Shown in pieces: positions 25,870 to 34,554 of a stretch of DNA of 62,336 bases. A program made the translations under genes and the position numbers. The first letter of the stretch is position 1, and every line of letters starts with the position of its first letter. Where the stretch lies: positions 1-62,336 of the forward strand of contig CATKXO010000014.1 of the NCBI GenBank assembly GCA_949840775.1, given 5' to 3'. The stretch comes from an uncultured bacterium. GTDB taxonomy: Bacteria > Bacillota > Clostridia > Oscillospirales > Oscillospiraceae. The notes beneath the pieces are model-generated. The model did not search any database. It saw only the letters and a program-made list of their open reading frames with translations, and was not told the DNA's origin.

Positions 25870-26780
25870 TTCCCCGTCCCAAGCCCGAGCGGTTCCGTCT
25901 GCGCCGGACCATGATGTTTATGAACGCCCAGAAGCCCGGCCTCATCAAAGATGCCTACATCTACGGCTGTGACTCCATTATGCTGGACCTGGAGGACGCG
26001 GTGGCTGAAAATCAGAAGGACGCGGCCCGATTCTCTTTGTACCACGCCCTAAAAACCATTGACTACGGAGACACCGAGGTCATCGTCCGCATCAACGGCC
26101 TGGACACCCCCCACTGGCAGGAGGACATCCGGGTGTGTGTGGCCGGCGGGGCGGACGGCATCCGCATTGCCAAGTGCGAGTCCGCCCAGGACGTGCTCAC
26201 CGTGGAGCAGGCGGTGGAGGAGGCCGAGAAGGAATTTGGTGTGGAAGTGGGCCGCACCCTCCTCATGGCCGCCCTGGAGAGCCCCAAGGGCATTTTGAAC
26301 GCCTACGAGATTTGTTCCGCCTCCGACCGGATGTTCGGCGTGGCCATCTCCGGCGGCGACTTCCGGAAATGTATGCAGACCTCCCCCCAGCACGACGGGG
26401 TGGACATGCTCTTCGCCCGGGGCCAGATGCTGCTGGCCGCAAGGGCGGCGGGTATCCAGTGTTTCGATACCGTATTCACCAATCTGGACGACCAGGAGGG
26501 CTTTGAGGCCGAGGTACTGCAAAACAAGGCCATGGGCTTTGACGGCAAGAGCCTCATCAACCCCAAGCAGATCCGGTTTGTCCATCAGGTCTTCGCCCCC
26601 ACCGAGAAGGAGGTCATTCAGGCGGAGAAGATTGTCCGGGCCATCCGGGAGAACGCGGAGAAGGGCCTGGGCGTATTTACGGTGGACGGCAAGATGATCG
26701 ACATCGCCTTCCTGCCCGGCGCGGAGCGTACCTTGAAGCTGGCCCGGGCCTGCGGGATGTATGAGGGGGATTTGGTATGA
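25866..26780 (+). CDS. citE: citrate lyase beta subunit
   Basis: 304 residues of the HpcH/HpaI-type TIM barrel. Visible motifs are RRTMMFMNAQKPGLIKDAY, the metal and CoA site SIMLDLEDAV, VRINGLDTPHW and LMAALESPKGILNAYEI. It cleaves the citryl thioester to acetyl thioester and oxaloacetate. The ATG at 25866 has GGGAGG 9 bases upstream. It overlaps citD by 4 bases and citF by 4 bases. Confidence 0.95.
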   Translation: MIPRPKPERFRLRRTMMFMNAQKPGLIKDAYIYGCDSIMLDLEDAVAENQKDAARFSLYHALKTIDYGDTEVIVRINGLDTPHWQEDIRVCVAGGADGIRIAKCESAQDVLTVEQAVEEAEKEFGVEVGRTLLMAALESPKGILNAYEICSASDRMFGVAISGGDFRKCMQTSPQHDGVDMLFARGQMLLAARAAGIQCFDTVFTNLDDQEGFEAEVLQNKAMGFDGKSLINPKQIRFVHQVFAPTEKEVIQAEKIVRAIRENAEKGLGVFTVDGKMIDIAFLPGAERTLKLARACGMYEGDLV

Positions 26781-28333
26781 AGAATGCAGTTGGACGCGAG
26801 ATTCCCGACTCCCTGCTGGTGAACGGCAAGGAGGTCTACCAGGGCAAAAACTACATGGACGGCAAGTATATTCAGAAAGCCGCGCCCAAAACCCGGCGGT
26901 ACGAGACCCCCAGGGAGAGCAAAATCGTGGACAGCATCGTCCAGGCCCTCAAGGACTGCGGGGCGAAGAGCGGCATGACCTTTTCCTTCCACCACCACCT
27001 CCGGGATGGGGACTATGTGGTGAACATGGTGATGCAGGCCGCCATTGAGGAGCTGGGCCTGGAGGAGCTGACCATCGCCGCCTCCAGCCTGGGGGCCGCC
27101 CACGACCCCATTGCCGATTATATCGAGCAGGGAAAAGTTGTGGGTATCCAGACCTCGGGCATCCGGGGACGGATGGGCGAGGTGGTATCCGCCGGCAAGC
27201 TGAAAACCCCCGCCATTATCCGCTCCCACGGAGGCCGTCCCCGAGCCATCGAGGGGGGCGAGGTCCACATCGACATCGCCTTCATCGCCGCCCCCACCAG
27301 CGACTGCGTGGGCAACTGCCGGGGAGTGGGCGGCAAGAGCGACTGCGGCTCCCTGGGCTACGCCATGACCGATGCCAAGTACGCCGACCATGTGGTGGTG
27401 GTCACCGACTGCCTGGTGGACTTCCCCAACTTCCCCACCTCCGTGGAGGCCATCGACGTGGACGCGGTTGTGGTGGTGGACTCCATCGGCAATCCGAAAA
27501 AAATCGCCTCTGCCGCTGCCCGTATTACCCAAAATCCAAGGGAACTGATGATGGCGGAACAGGCGGCTAAGGTCATCTCCGTCACACCCTACTTTAAAGA
27601 TGGATTTTCCTTCCAAACAGGTGCGGGCGGTCCCTCTCTGGCCGTCAACCTGTTTCTGGAGCAGTATATGGATGAGCGGAACATCAAAATGGGCTGGGCC
27701 ATTGGGGGCATCTGCGGCCCCATGGTGGAGCTGCTGAAAAAGGGCAAGGTGGGCAAGGTCATCGACGTACAGGACTTCGACCTGGACGCGGTGCAGTCCA
27801 TCCACACCACCCCCAACCACTTTGAGATGTCGGCCAGCCAGTACGCCAACCCCGCCAACAAGGGGGCTTTCGTGAACAAGCTGGACTTTGTGGTGCTGGC
27901 TGCCCTGGAGATCGACACCGGCTTCAACGTCAACGTCCTCACCGGCTCCGACGGCGTGCTGAGAGGCGCCCCCGGCGGGCACCCGGACACGGCGGCGGGG
28001 AGCAAGGTGTGCATCATCGTCACCCCCCTGGTCCGGGGGCGGATGGCCACCGTCTGCGAGCATGTGGTCACCGTCACCACCCCTGGGGACTGCGTGGACG
28101 TGCTGGTCACCGACTACGGCATCGCCGTCAACCCCCTGCGCCCCGACCTGATTGAGTGCCTGGATAACGCAGGCATCCCCCACGTCACCATCGAGGCACT
28201 GAAGGAGAAGGCCTACTCCCTGGTGGGCCGGCCCGACGGCCTGGAGTGGGAGGACAAGGTGGTGGCTGTGCTGGAGGCCCGGGACGGCACCATTTTGGAC
28301 GTGGTGCGAAAGATCAAGCCCTTTGTGCTGTAA
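26777..28333 (+). CDS. citF: citrate lyase alpha subunit
   Basis: 518 residues, normal for CitF. It transfers the acyl carrier from acetyl to citryl thioester. Family segments include MTFSFHHHLRDGDYVVNMVM, QTSGIRGRMGEVV and VTDYGIAVNP. The start ATG overlaps the citE stop. An intrinsic terminator and a half palindromic repeat follow, separating the three structural subunits from the accessory genes citC and citXG. Confidence 0.95.
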   Translation: MKNAVGREIPDSLLVNGKEVYQGKNYMDGKYIQKAAPKTRRYETPRESKIVDSIVQALKDCGAKSGMTFSFHHHLRDGDYVVNMVMQAAIEELGLEELTIAASSLGAAHDPIADYIEQGKVVGIQTSGIRGRMGEVVSAGKLKTPAIIRSHGGRPRAIEGGEVHIDIAFIAAPTSDCVGNCRGVGGKSDCGSLGYAMTDAKYADHVVVVTDCLVDFPNFPTSVEAIDVDAVVVVDSIGNPKKIASAAARITQNPRELMMAEQAAKVISVTPYFKDGFSFQTGAGGPSLAVNLFLEQYMDERNIKMGWAIGGICGPMVELLKKGKVGKVIDVQDFDLDAVQSIHTTPNHFEMSASQYANPANKGAFVNKLDFVVLAALEIDTGFNVNVLTGSDGVLRGAPGGHPDTAAGSKVCIIVTPLVRGRMATVCEHVVTVTTPGDCVDVLVTDYGIAVNPLRPDLIECLDNAGIPHVTIEALKEKAYSLVGRPDGLEWEDKVVAVLEARDGTILDVVRKIKPFVL

Positions 28334-28364
28334 CCCTTGATATTCTCCTTTTCTCTCTCCCATA

Positions 28365-28405
28365 CCCCTGGCGTTTGCAGGCCGCGGCGTCAGGGGGCTT
28401 TTTTT
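28365..28405 (+). terminator. intrinsic terminator between citF and citC
   Basis: CCCCTGGCG pairs with CGTCAGGGG (one G-T pair), followed by seven T residues. It would reduce transcription of the maturation genes relative to citDEF. Confidence 0.75.
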
Positions 28406-28435
28406 ACTGCGAAGATTCTGATATACTCATGAAAA

Positions 28436-28463
28436 CGGGCCGCCGAAGGTGGCGGCCCCTACA
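28436..28463. repeat. palindromic intergenic repeat, copy 5 (half element)
   Basis: Only the right half is present, CGGGCCGCC...GGCGGCCCCTACA, just upstream of citC. Confidence 0.75.
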
Positions 28464-28479
28464 AGGACAGGTGATTTCA

Positions 28480-29520
28480 ATGGGCGACACGCTGACTGCC
28501 ATCTCCCCCAGGGACACACGGGCCCAAAGGCAGGTGGACGCCCTCCTGGAGCAGGAGGGCATCCGCCGGGACGGCAATCTGGACTACACCTGCGGCCTGT
28601 TTGACCAGGACTGGAACCTGGCCGCCACCGGCAGCTGCTTTGGGAACACCATCCGTTGTTTGGCGGTGTCCGGCAGCCGGCAGGGGGAGGGCCTGCTCAA
28701 CCAGGTCGTCACCCACCTGATGGAGGTGCAGGCGGAGCGGGGAAACACCCATCTCTTCCTCTACACCAAGCCCAAGAGCGCCAAATTTTTCGGTGACCTG
28801 GGCTTCTATGAGATCGCCCGGGTGGAGGGCAGCCTGGTCTTCATGGAGAACCGCCGCCGGGGCTTTTCGGACTACTGCGCCGCCCTGGAGAAAACCCGCC
28901 GGGAGGGGACTTCCGCCGCTGTCGTGATGAACGCCAACCCCTTCACCCTGGGCCACCTCCATCTGGTGGAGCGGGCGGCGGCGGAGAATGACAACCTCCA
29001 CCTCTTCGTCCTCAGCGAGGAGGCGGGCCCCATCCCCTTTCCCGTCCGGAAGCGGCTGGTGGAGGCGGGGACCGCCCACCTGCCCAACGTGGTCTGTCAC
29101 AGCTCGGGGCCCTATATTATCAGCTCCGCCACCTTTCCCAGCTACTTCCTCAAGGACGAGGACACCGTCATCCGCACCCACGCCGCCCTGGACCTGGAGG
29201 TCTTCGGCAAGATTGCCCCCAGCCTGAACATCACCCGGCGGTATGTGGGGGAGGAGAAGGCCAGCCATGTCACCGCCCTGTACAACGAGAGTATGGCCGC
29301 CCGTCTGCCCGAACTGGGCATCGGGTGCAGGATTGTGCCTCGGCTGGAGGTCAACAGCCGGCCCGTCAGCGCCAGTACAGTGCGCCAGCTGATTCACGGC
29401 GGACAGCTGGAGGGGATCCGTCCTCTGGTACCGGAGACCACCTGGAGCTATTTCGCCTCTCCGGAGGCAGGTCCGGTAATTGAGGCCATTCAGCGGGAAA
29501 ACAATGTCATCCACTACTGA
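28480..29520 (+). CDS. citC: citrate lyase ligase (acetate:SH-citrate lyase ligase)
   Basis: 346 residues. An N-terminal GNAT-like part (about 15-125) precedes a nucleotidyltransferase domain with VMNANPFTLGHLHLVE at about 146-161. It reacetylates the carrier thiol with ATP and acetate to activate citrate lyase. The ATG at 28480 has AGGACAGG about 9 bases upstream; the longer frame to 28246 lies inside citF. A gap of 12 bases leads to citXG. Confidence 0.93.
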   Translation: MGDTLTAISPRDTRAQRQVDALLEQEGIRRDGNLDYTCGLFDQDWNLAATGSCFGNTIRCLAVSGSRQGEGLLNQVVTHLMEVQAERGNTHLFLYTKPKSAKFFGDLGFYEIARVEGSLVFMENRRRGFSDYCAALEKTRREGTSAAVVMNANPFTLGHLHLVERAAAENDNLHLFVLSEEAGPIPFPVRKRLVEAGTAHLPNVVCHSSGPYIISSATFPSYFLKDEDTVIRTHAALDLEVFGKIAPSLNITRRYVGEEKASHVTALYNESMAARLPELGIGCRIVPRLEVNSRPVSASTVRQLIHGGQLEGIRPLVPETTWSYFASPEAGPVIEAIQRENNVIHY

Positions 29521-29532
29521 GGAGGGAGCGCC

Positions 29533-30894
29533 ATGGAGCAGGAAGTGACCTTGACGGAGATGCTGGAGGCCCGGGAGGCCCGGGTGCGGGCCCAGGACAG
29601 CCTGCGGGAGCGGTACGGGGTCCCGGTGATCTCCTTCACCCTGAACATCGCCGGGCCGGTGAAGGACTCCCCTCTCATCCGCCGGGCCTTCCGGACCGGC
29701 CAGGAGGAACTGCGGACCGGTCTGCGGGCGGCCAAGCTGGAAGCGCTCTGGCAGGGCGAGAACCTGGCCCCCACCGGCTGCGAGGGGCTGTACGCCGTAA
29801 AGGGGACGGCGAAAGAGGTGAAAGCCCTGTGCGTCTCCATTGAGGACGGCTCCCCCCTGGGGCGGCTTTTCGACATGGACGTACTGGACCGGGACGGCCG
29901 CAAGCTGGACCGGGAGGAGGTGGGAGGCGGTCCCCGGAACTGCATCGTCTGCGGCGCGCCGGGGAAGGGCTGCGCCTCCCGCCGGGTCCACACGGTGGAG
30001 CAGCTGCAAAAGGCCACCCGCCGCATTCTGGAGGACCACTTTGCCGCCGCCGGCCGGGAGAAGGTGTCCGCCCTGGTGACCCAGGCCCTGCTGGACGAGG
30101 TGTGCACCACCCCCAAGCCCGGCCTGGTGGACCGGGCCAACAACGGCAGTCACCGGGACATGGACATCTTCACGTTTACCGCCAGCGCCGCCGCCCTGGC
30201 CCCCTACTGGGGGCAGTGCTTTCAGATTGGCCGGGAGACAGCAAGGCGCACCCCCTCCAAGACCTTCCGGGCCCTGAGGGCGGCCGGCCAGGGGGCGGAG
30301 CGCGCCATGTTCTCCGCCACCAACGGCGTGAACACCCACAAGGGGGCCATTTTTACCCTGGGGACCATCTGCGGCGCGATTGGGCGGCTCTGGAGCGCGG
30401 AAGCCCCCTGCCGGGACCCGAACGCCATTTTGTCCGAGTGCGGAGCAATGGCCTCCGCCGCCGTGGAGGCGGACTTCGCCGCTCTGGAAGCCAGGACCGC
30501 ACACACAGCGGGAGAGCGGGCCTATCTGGAGCGGGGGCTCACCGGCGTCCGGGGGGAGGCGGCCAATGGTTTTCCCAGCGTACGGGATGTCGCCCTGCCC
30601 GCCCTGTGCCGCGCACTGGAGGCCGGCCTGAGCAAAAATGATGCCGGAGCTGTTACCTTGCTCCATCTGATTGCCCAGGGGACTGACACCAATATGGTGG
30701 CCCGTGGCGGCCCGGAGCGGGCAAAAAAAGCGGCGGAGGACTGCGCCCGGCTGCTGGAGCGCTGTCCCCTGCTCGAAATGAAAGAGATTTCTCAGTTGGA
30801 TCAGGAGTTTATCCGGGATAACCTCTCCCCCGGCGGCTGTGCCGACCTGCTGGCGGCGGCCTTCTTCCTGCAAAGCTGGAAAGGAATCGAATAG
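29533..30894 (+). CDS. citXG: CitX-CitG fusion for citrate lyase prosthetic group synthesis and transfer
   Basis: 453 residues. The N-terminal CitX part (1-165) has PVISFTLNIAGPVK, GRLFDMDV and RNCIVCG and transfers the prosthetic group to CitD. The C-terminal CitG part (about 175-453) has DEVCTTPKPGLVDRANNGSH and ATNGVNTHKGAIF and makes triphosphoribosyl-dephospho-CoA from dephospho-CoA and ATP. Fusions of this kind are known in other bacteria. It is the last gene before a terminator. No citrate carrier or oxaloacetate decarboxylase gene is in the window. Confidence 0.94.
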   Translation: MEQEVTLTEMLEAREARVRAQDSLRERYGVPVISFTLNIAGPVKDSPLIRRAFRTGQEELRTGLRAAKLEALWQGENLAPTGCEGLYAVKGTAKEVKALCVSIEDGSPLGRLFDMDVLDRDGRKLDREEVGGGPRNCIVCGAPGKGCASRRVHTVEQLQKATRRILEDHFAAAGREKVSALVTQALLDEVCTTPKPGLVDRANNGSHRDMDIFTFTASAAALAPYWGQCFQIGRETARRTPSKTFRALRAAGQGAERAMFSATNGVNTHKGAIFTLGTICGAIGRLWSAEAPCRDPNAILSECGAMASAAVEADFAALEARTAHTAGERAYLERGLTGVRGEAANGFPSVRDVALPALCRALEAGLSKNDAGAVTLLHLIAQGTDTNMVARGGPERAKKAAEDCARLLERCPLLEMKEISQLDQEFIRDNLSPGGCADLLAAAFFLQSWKGIE

Positions 30895-30923
30895 CAGGCA
30901 GGGATTTTCCTGCCTGCTATTTC
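30891..30923. terminator. terminator between convergent citXG and the arginase gene
   Basis: ATAGCAGGCAGG pairs perfectly with CCTGCCTGCTAT around a 6-base loop, overlapping the citXG stop codon. Confidence 0.85.
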
Positions 30924-30931
30924 ATTCCGGT

Positions 30932-31819
30932 TCAATAGACGGTCTTCCCCAGTGCCGACTGGATCAGCTCAGAAGCCAGTATCCCGGTCTTATTCCGCTC
31001 ATCCAGAATTGGATTGACCTCCACCATGTCCATGGAGCGCAGCATTCCGCACTCTGCCAGCGACTCCACCGCCAAAAAGGCCTCCCGGACGGTCAGTCCG
31101 CTGTGGACCACCGTCCCGGTGCCGGGGGCCGCCTGGGGGTCAATGGCGTCGATGTCGAAGCTGAGGTGGATGCCGCCGCCCGCGCCCGCGATCTCAATGG
31201 CCTGGGCGATAACCTGTTCCATACCCAGCTTGTCCACCATATTGATGGGGAACACGGTGACGCCGGCGGCCTTCATCCGCTGACGTTCTATGGTGTCAAT
31301 GTCCCGCCCCCCGATCTGCACACAGCGTTTGACATCCACGAACACAGGCGGCTCCCCATAGTCCACCATGCAGCTGGGGCCGTGGCCGCAGACGGCGGAG
31401 AAGGGCATCCCATGCATGTTGCCGGTGGGGGAGCTGTCCTCATTGTTCCAGTCGCCGTGGGCGTCGATCCAGATTACCCCCAGGTCCCGGACATGGCGGG
31501 CCGACGCAGAAATGCTGCCCGCCGCGATGCTGTGGTCGCCGCCCAGCACCACCGGAAAATGTCCCTGTTCCAGGGTATTGGACACCATCTGATACAGGCG
31601 CCGGTTGACATCCACCACCTGCTCATAGTTCTGCATCCTCTCCGAGGTGGCCCCGGCGGCCATGGGGACAATATCCCCCAGGTCGTTTACGGTAAAGCCC
31701 AGCTGCCGCAGCCCCTCGCACAGCCCGCCGTAGCGGATGGCCATGGGCCCCATGCTGACGCCCCGTTTCGACGCCCCCAGGTCCATCTGCACGCCAAGAA
31801 CATCCAGGATTCCGGCCAA
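30932..31819 (-). CDS. rocF: arginase/agmatinase family hydrolase
   Basis: 295 residues. All Mn-binding motifs are present: GGDHSIAAG, IDAHGDWN and SFDIDAIDP. Length and N-terminus (GVQMDLGASKRGVSMGP) fit arginase, which splits arginine into urea and ornithine; agmatinase cannot be excluded. The TTG at 31819 is chosen since GGAGGAG precedes it by 6 bases; an ATG further up at 31852 lacks a ribosome site. It has its own promoter and is monocistronic. Confidence 0.87.
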   Translation of the reverse strand: MAGILDVLGVQMDLGASKRGVSMGPMAIRYGGLCEGLRQLGFTVNDLGDIVPMAAGATSERMQNYEQVVDVNRRLYQMVSNTLEQGHFPVVLGGDHSIAAGSISASARHVRDLGVIWIDAHGDWNNEDSSPTGNMHGMPFSAVCGHGPSCMVDYGEPPVFVDVKRCVQIGGRDIDTIERQRMKAAGVTVFPINMVDKLGMEQVIAQAIEIAGAGGGIHLSFDIDAIDPQAAPGTGTVVHSGLTVREAFLAVESLAECGMLRSMDMVEVNPILDERNKTGILASELIQSALGKTVY

Positions 31820-31851
31820 GATAATCTCCTCCCTTTTGTTTTTATACCTCA

Positions 31852-31879
31852 ATTATACACAAAACAGGAGGAAAAACAA
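31852..31879 (-). promoter_or_regulatory. putative promoter of the arginase gene
   Basis: Minus-strand TTGTTT (31879-31874) and TATAAT (31857-31852) are separated by 16 bases, 32 bases before the start. Confidence 0.55.
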
Positions 31880-31902
31880 TTCAAATAAACCAAATCCGGA
31901 CA

Positions 31903-32820
31903 TTAAGGCAAACTTAAGTACTCCTCAAACACCCGAACCAGATCGTCATGGTACAGGGCGTTTTTCTTTTCCCTGGAATACAGCAGCACCAGGGGCGAAC
32001 AGGCCGGGGGATTGCCCAGGAAGTAGTAGCAAACTCCCTCCTGCCGGCGCATCTCTTTCACATACCCCAGCCGGTTGAATCCGATGCCCACGCCCTTGGC
32101 CACCATTTCGATGATGGTGTCAAAGCTTCTGATTTCGGTGATGTGTGAGGCCCGCAGGCCGGCCTCCTCCAGCACCCGGTCCACTGTCAGCCGCAGGCTC
32201 TGGGTCCTGGGGGGCAAAATCATCCGCTGGCCGTTCAGCACCGAACAGTCGAGATAGGGATACTCCAGGTCCGGGCTGCACTTTGCCATGCTGACGAAGG
32301 GGTGGCCCTCCGGTACCGCAGCCAGGATGGGTTCCTCCTGCAAAACCACATGCTCCGTTCCGGGTATGGCGGCCTCCATGCTATAAAACAAATAGTCCGC
32401 CTGGCGCTGCTCAAATATTTTCATCAGCTCGGAGTAGTTTCCATCCTGAAAGAGCACGTTTACATGGGGCAGCGTTCCGGTGAGCCTGGAGTACAGCCAG
32501 GGCACAGCGGTGATGGCCCGCCGCTCCTGCACCGCAACGCGGACCGTCCGCCTCTGCATCTCGTTCTCCTTCACAAGCTTCCGGTCAAATTCCTCCTTCA
32601 GCAGGAGCATCTGACTGGCGTGCTCAATGTACTCCCGGCCGATGGGCGTGGGCTGGAGGGTCTTTCCGGTCCGGCTGAACAGACGGACGCCCATATTCTT
32701 TTCCAGGTTGCTCAGGAACATGCTCAGGGCGGGGGCCGTGATGAACAGCTCCTCAGCCGCCTTTGTGATGGTCCCGCATCGGGCCAGCGTACAGATATAG
32801 GTCTGCTCTTTCAGATTCAT
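31903..32820 (-). CDS. LysR-family regulator divergent from a transporter-peptidase pair
   Basis: 305 residues. The helix-turn-helix CGTITKAAEELFITAPALSM is at about 14-33, followed by a LysR effector domain. It is divergent across 238 bases from the YfcC-type transporter and M20 peptidase genes, its likely targets. It is only about as similar to the citrate-side LysR as family members usually are, so it is a separate regulator rather than a recent copy. Confidence 0.9.
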   Translation of the reverse strand: MNLKEQTYICTLARCGTITKAAEELFITAPALSMFLSNLEKNMGVRLFSRTGKTLQPTPIGREYIEHASQMLLLKEEFDRKLVKENEMQRRTVRVAVQERRAITAVPWLYSRLTGTLPHVNVLFQDGNYSELMKIFEQRQADYLFYSMEAAIPGTEHVVLQEEPILAAVPEGHPFVSMAKCSPDLEYPYLDCSVLNGQRMILPPRTQSLRLTVDRVLEEAGLRASHITEIRSFDTIIEMVAKGVGIGFNRLGYVKEMRRQEGVCYYFLGNPPACSPLVLLYSREKKNALYHDDLVRVFEEYLSLP

Positions 32821-32970
32821 ACAACACCTCCGGCTCCGGAGAGCCCTCTGCCCGGCAGTGTCTGCTTATTTATTTAACTTATGTATTATATCACAGCGGC
32901 AGCAGGAAGAAAAGCCTGAATTTTCAGCGATCTGTCAGTTTTCTTTAATCAGGTGATAAGAAAAAGTGAA

Positions 32971-32999
32971 TTGCTTTTTTAAACAGGATTTCTTATACT
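32971..32999 (+). promoter_or_regulatory. promoter of the YfcC-type transporter operon
   Basis: TTGCTT at 32971-32976 and TATACT at 32994-32999 are separated by 17 bases, 59 bases before the start codon. Confidence 0.6.
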
Positions 33000-33058
33000 A
33001 TGTACATGTCAATCGTCAGAAAGACGGTGTGTGCAACATTTGAAAGGAGTTGGAACTT

Positions 33059-34477
33059 ATGTCATCAGGCACTCCCCAGCAGGCAAAGAAAAAGGGCTTT
33101 AAAATGCCCCACACCTTTGTCATCCTAATCGTTATCATCCTTATCGCAACGGTACTCACTTGGGTCATTCCCAGCGGCGAATATGCCCGCATTGAGGACC
33201 CCATCTCCGGACGGAAGATCGTTGACGCGACCTCCTTCGCCTACGTGGACAACGTCCGCGTCAGCCCGATTCAGCTCCCCATGCTGATTATCAACGCCTT
33301 CTCCGCCAACGCCGACCTGATTACCCTGATTCTTCTCAGCGGCGCCGCCATCCATATGCTGACGGCCACCGGAGCCCTCCAGGCCCTGGTCGCCTCCATC
33401 GTACGCCGGTTCAGCGGCAAGGTGAGCGTCTTCATCCCGCTTTTGATGCTGGTGTTCGCGCTCATCTGCACCACCCAGGGGGTGAACACCTTCATCGCCT
33501 TCGCCCCCATCACGGTGATGCTGGCCCTGAGCCTGGGGCTTGACTCCATCGTGGGCGTGGGCATCATCCTGCTGGGCGGCGCCATCGGCTTCTCCACCGG
33601 CACGCTGAACGTGAGCACCACGCTGGTGGCCCAGAAAATCGCCGAGCTGCCCAACTACTCCGGCATCGGCTTCCGCTGGGTCTGCTTCGCGGTCTACTAC
33701 GTCATCACCTGCTTCCTGCTGGTGCGCTACGCCAAGAAGGTCCAGAAGAACCCCGAACTCAGCCCCATGTACGACCTGGACAAGAACAGCCAGTTCAAGA
33801 ACGCCAGCATGGATGAGTTCGGCACCCTGGACACCCGCAAGATTCTGTGCATCCTGGCCCTGGTGATTGCCCTTGTGGCCATCGTCTACGGCTGCATCAA
33901 CCTGGACTGGGACTTTGCCGAGCAGAGCGGCATCTTCCTGGTGCTCAGCATCGCCGTAGGCATCCTGGGCGGCTTTGAGGCCAACAAGATCTGCGTCGAG
34001 TTCCTGAACGGCGCCAAAAAGATGCTGGGCGCCGCCTTCATCATCATGTTCGCCCGGGCCATCGGCAGCGTGCTCAGCGCCGGCATGATTACCGACACCA
34101 TCGTCCACGCCATGGCCGTTGTCCTCACCGGCCTGCCCGCCGCCCTGCTGGGCGTGGGCATGCTCATCGCCAACACCCTGATTAACGTGGTGCTCACCTC
34201 CGGCTCCGGCCAGGCCGCCGCGGTCATGCCCATCATGATCCCCCTGTCCGACCTGCTGGGCGTCACCCGCCAGACCTGTATCCTCAGCTTCAACTTCGGC
34301 GACGGCTTCTGCAACTACATCCTGCCCACCTCCACCGCCCTTATGGGCATCCTGGGTGCGGCCGACGTGCCCTATGACCGCTGGATGCGCTTCATGTGGA
34401 AGGTCTTCCTGGTATGGCTGGCCGTGGGCGCTGTGCTGGTGGTCATCGCCCAGCTGATCAACTACGGTCCTATGTAA
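33059..34477 (+). CDS. YfcC-family (DcuC-like) membrane transporter
   Basis: 472 residues with about 12 hydrophobic helices. The N-terminal KKKGFKMPHTFVILIVIILI and the TWVIPSGEYAR loop are typical of YfcC-family carriers (COG1288). The substrate is not known for most members; amino acids, peptides or dicarboxylates have been suggested. The ATG at 33059 is 10 bases after AAAGGAG; the TTG at 33050 would be too close. It precedes an M20 amidohydrolase by 77 bases, so an N-acylated or peptide-like substrate cleaved after import is plausible (inference). Confidence 0.88.
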   Translation: MSSGTPQQAKKKGFKMPHTFVILIVIILIATVLTWVIPSGEYARIEDPISGRKIVDATSFAYVDNVRVSPIQLPMLIINAFSANADLITLILLSGAAIHMLTATGALQALVASIVRRFSGKVSVFIPLLMLVFALICTTQGVNTFIAFAPITVMLALSLGLDSIVGVGIILLGGAIGFSTGTLNVSTTLVAQKIAELPNYSGIGFRWVCFAVYYVITCFLLVRYAKKVQKNPELSPMYDLDKNSQFKNASMDEFGTLDTRKILCILALVIALVAIVYGCINLDWDFAEQSGIFLVLSIAVGILGGFEANKICVEFLNGAKKMLGAAFIIMFARAIGSVLSAGMITDTIVHAMAVVLTGLPAALLGVGMLIANTLINVVLTSGSGQAAAVMPIMIPLSDLLGVTRQTCILSFNFGDGFCNYILPTSTALMGILGAADVPYDRWMRFMWKVFLVWLAVGAVLVVIAQLINYGPM

Positions 34478-34554
34478 TTGCGTCTCTCTGCCGGGGCGCA
34501 GACCGGCACCTGCGCGGTTTGCGCCTCATAATATATCGCGAAGGAGTACATAGT

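Noticed and set aside
24434-32820. Duplication of LysR genes
   Set aside because: The two proteins share the LysR start and length but differ throughout their helix-turn-helix and effector domains, so they are ordinary paralogues.
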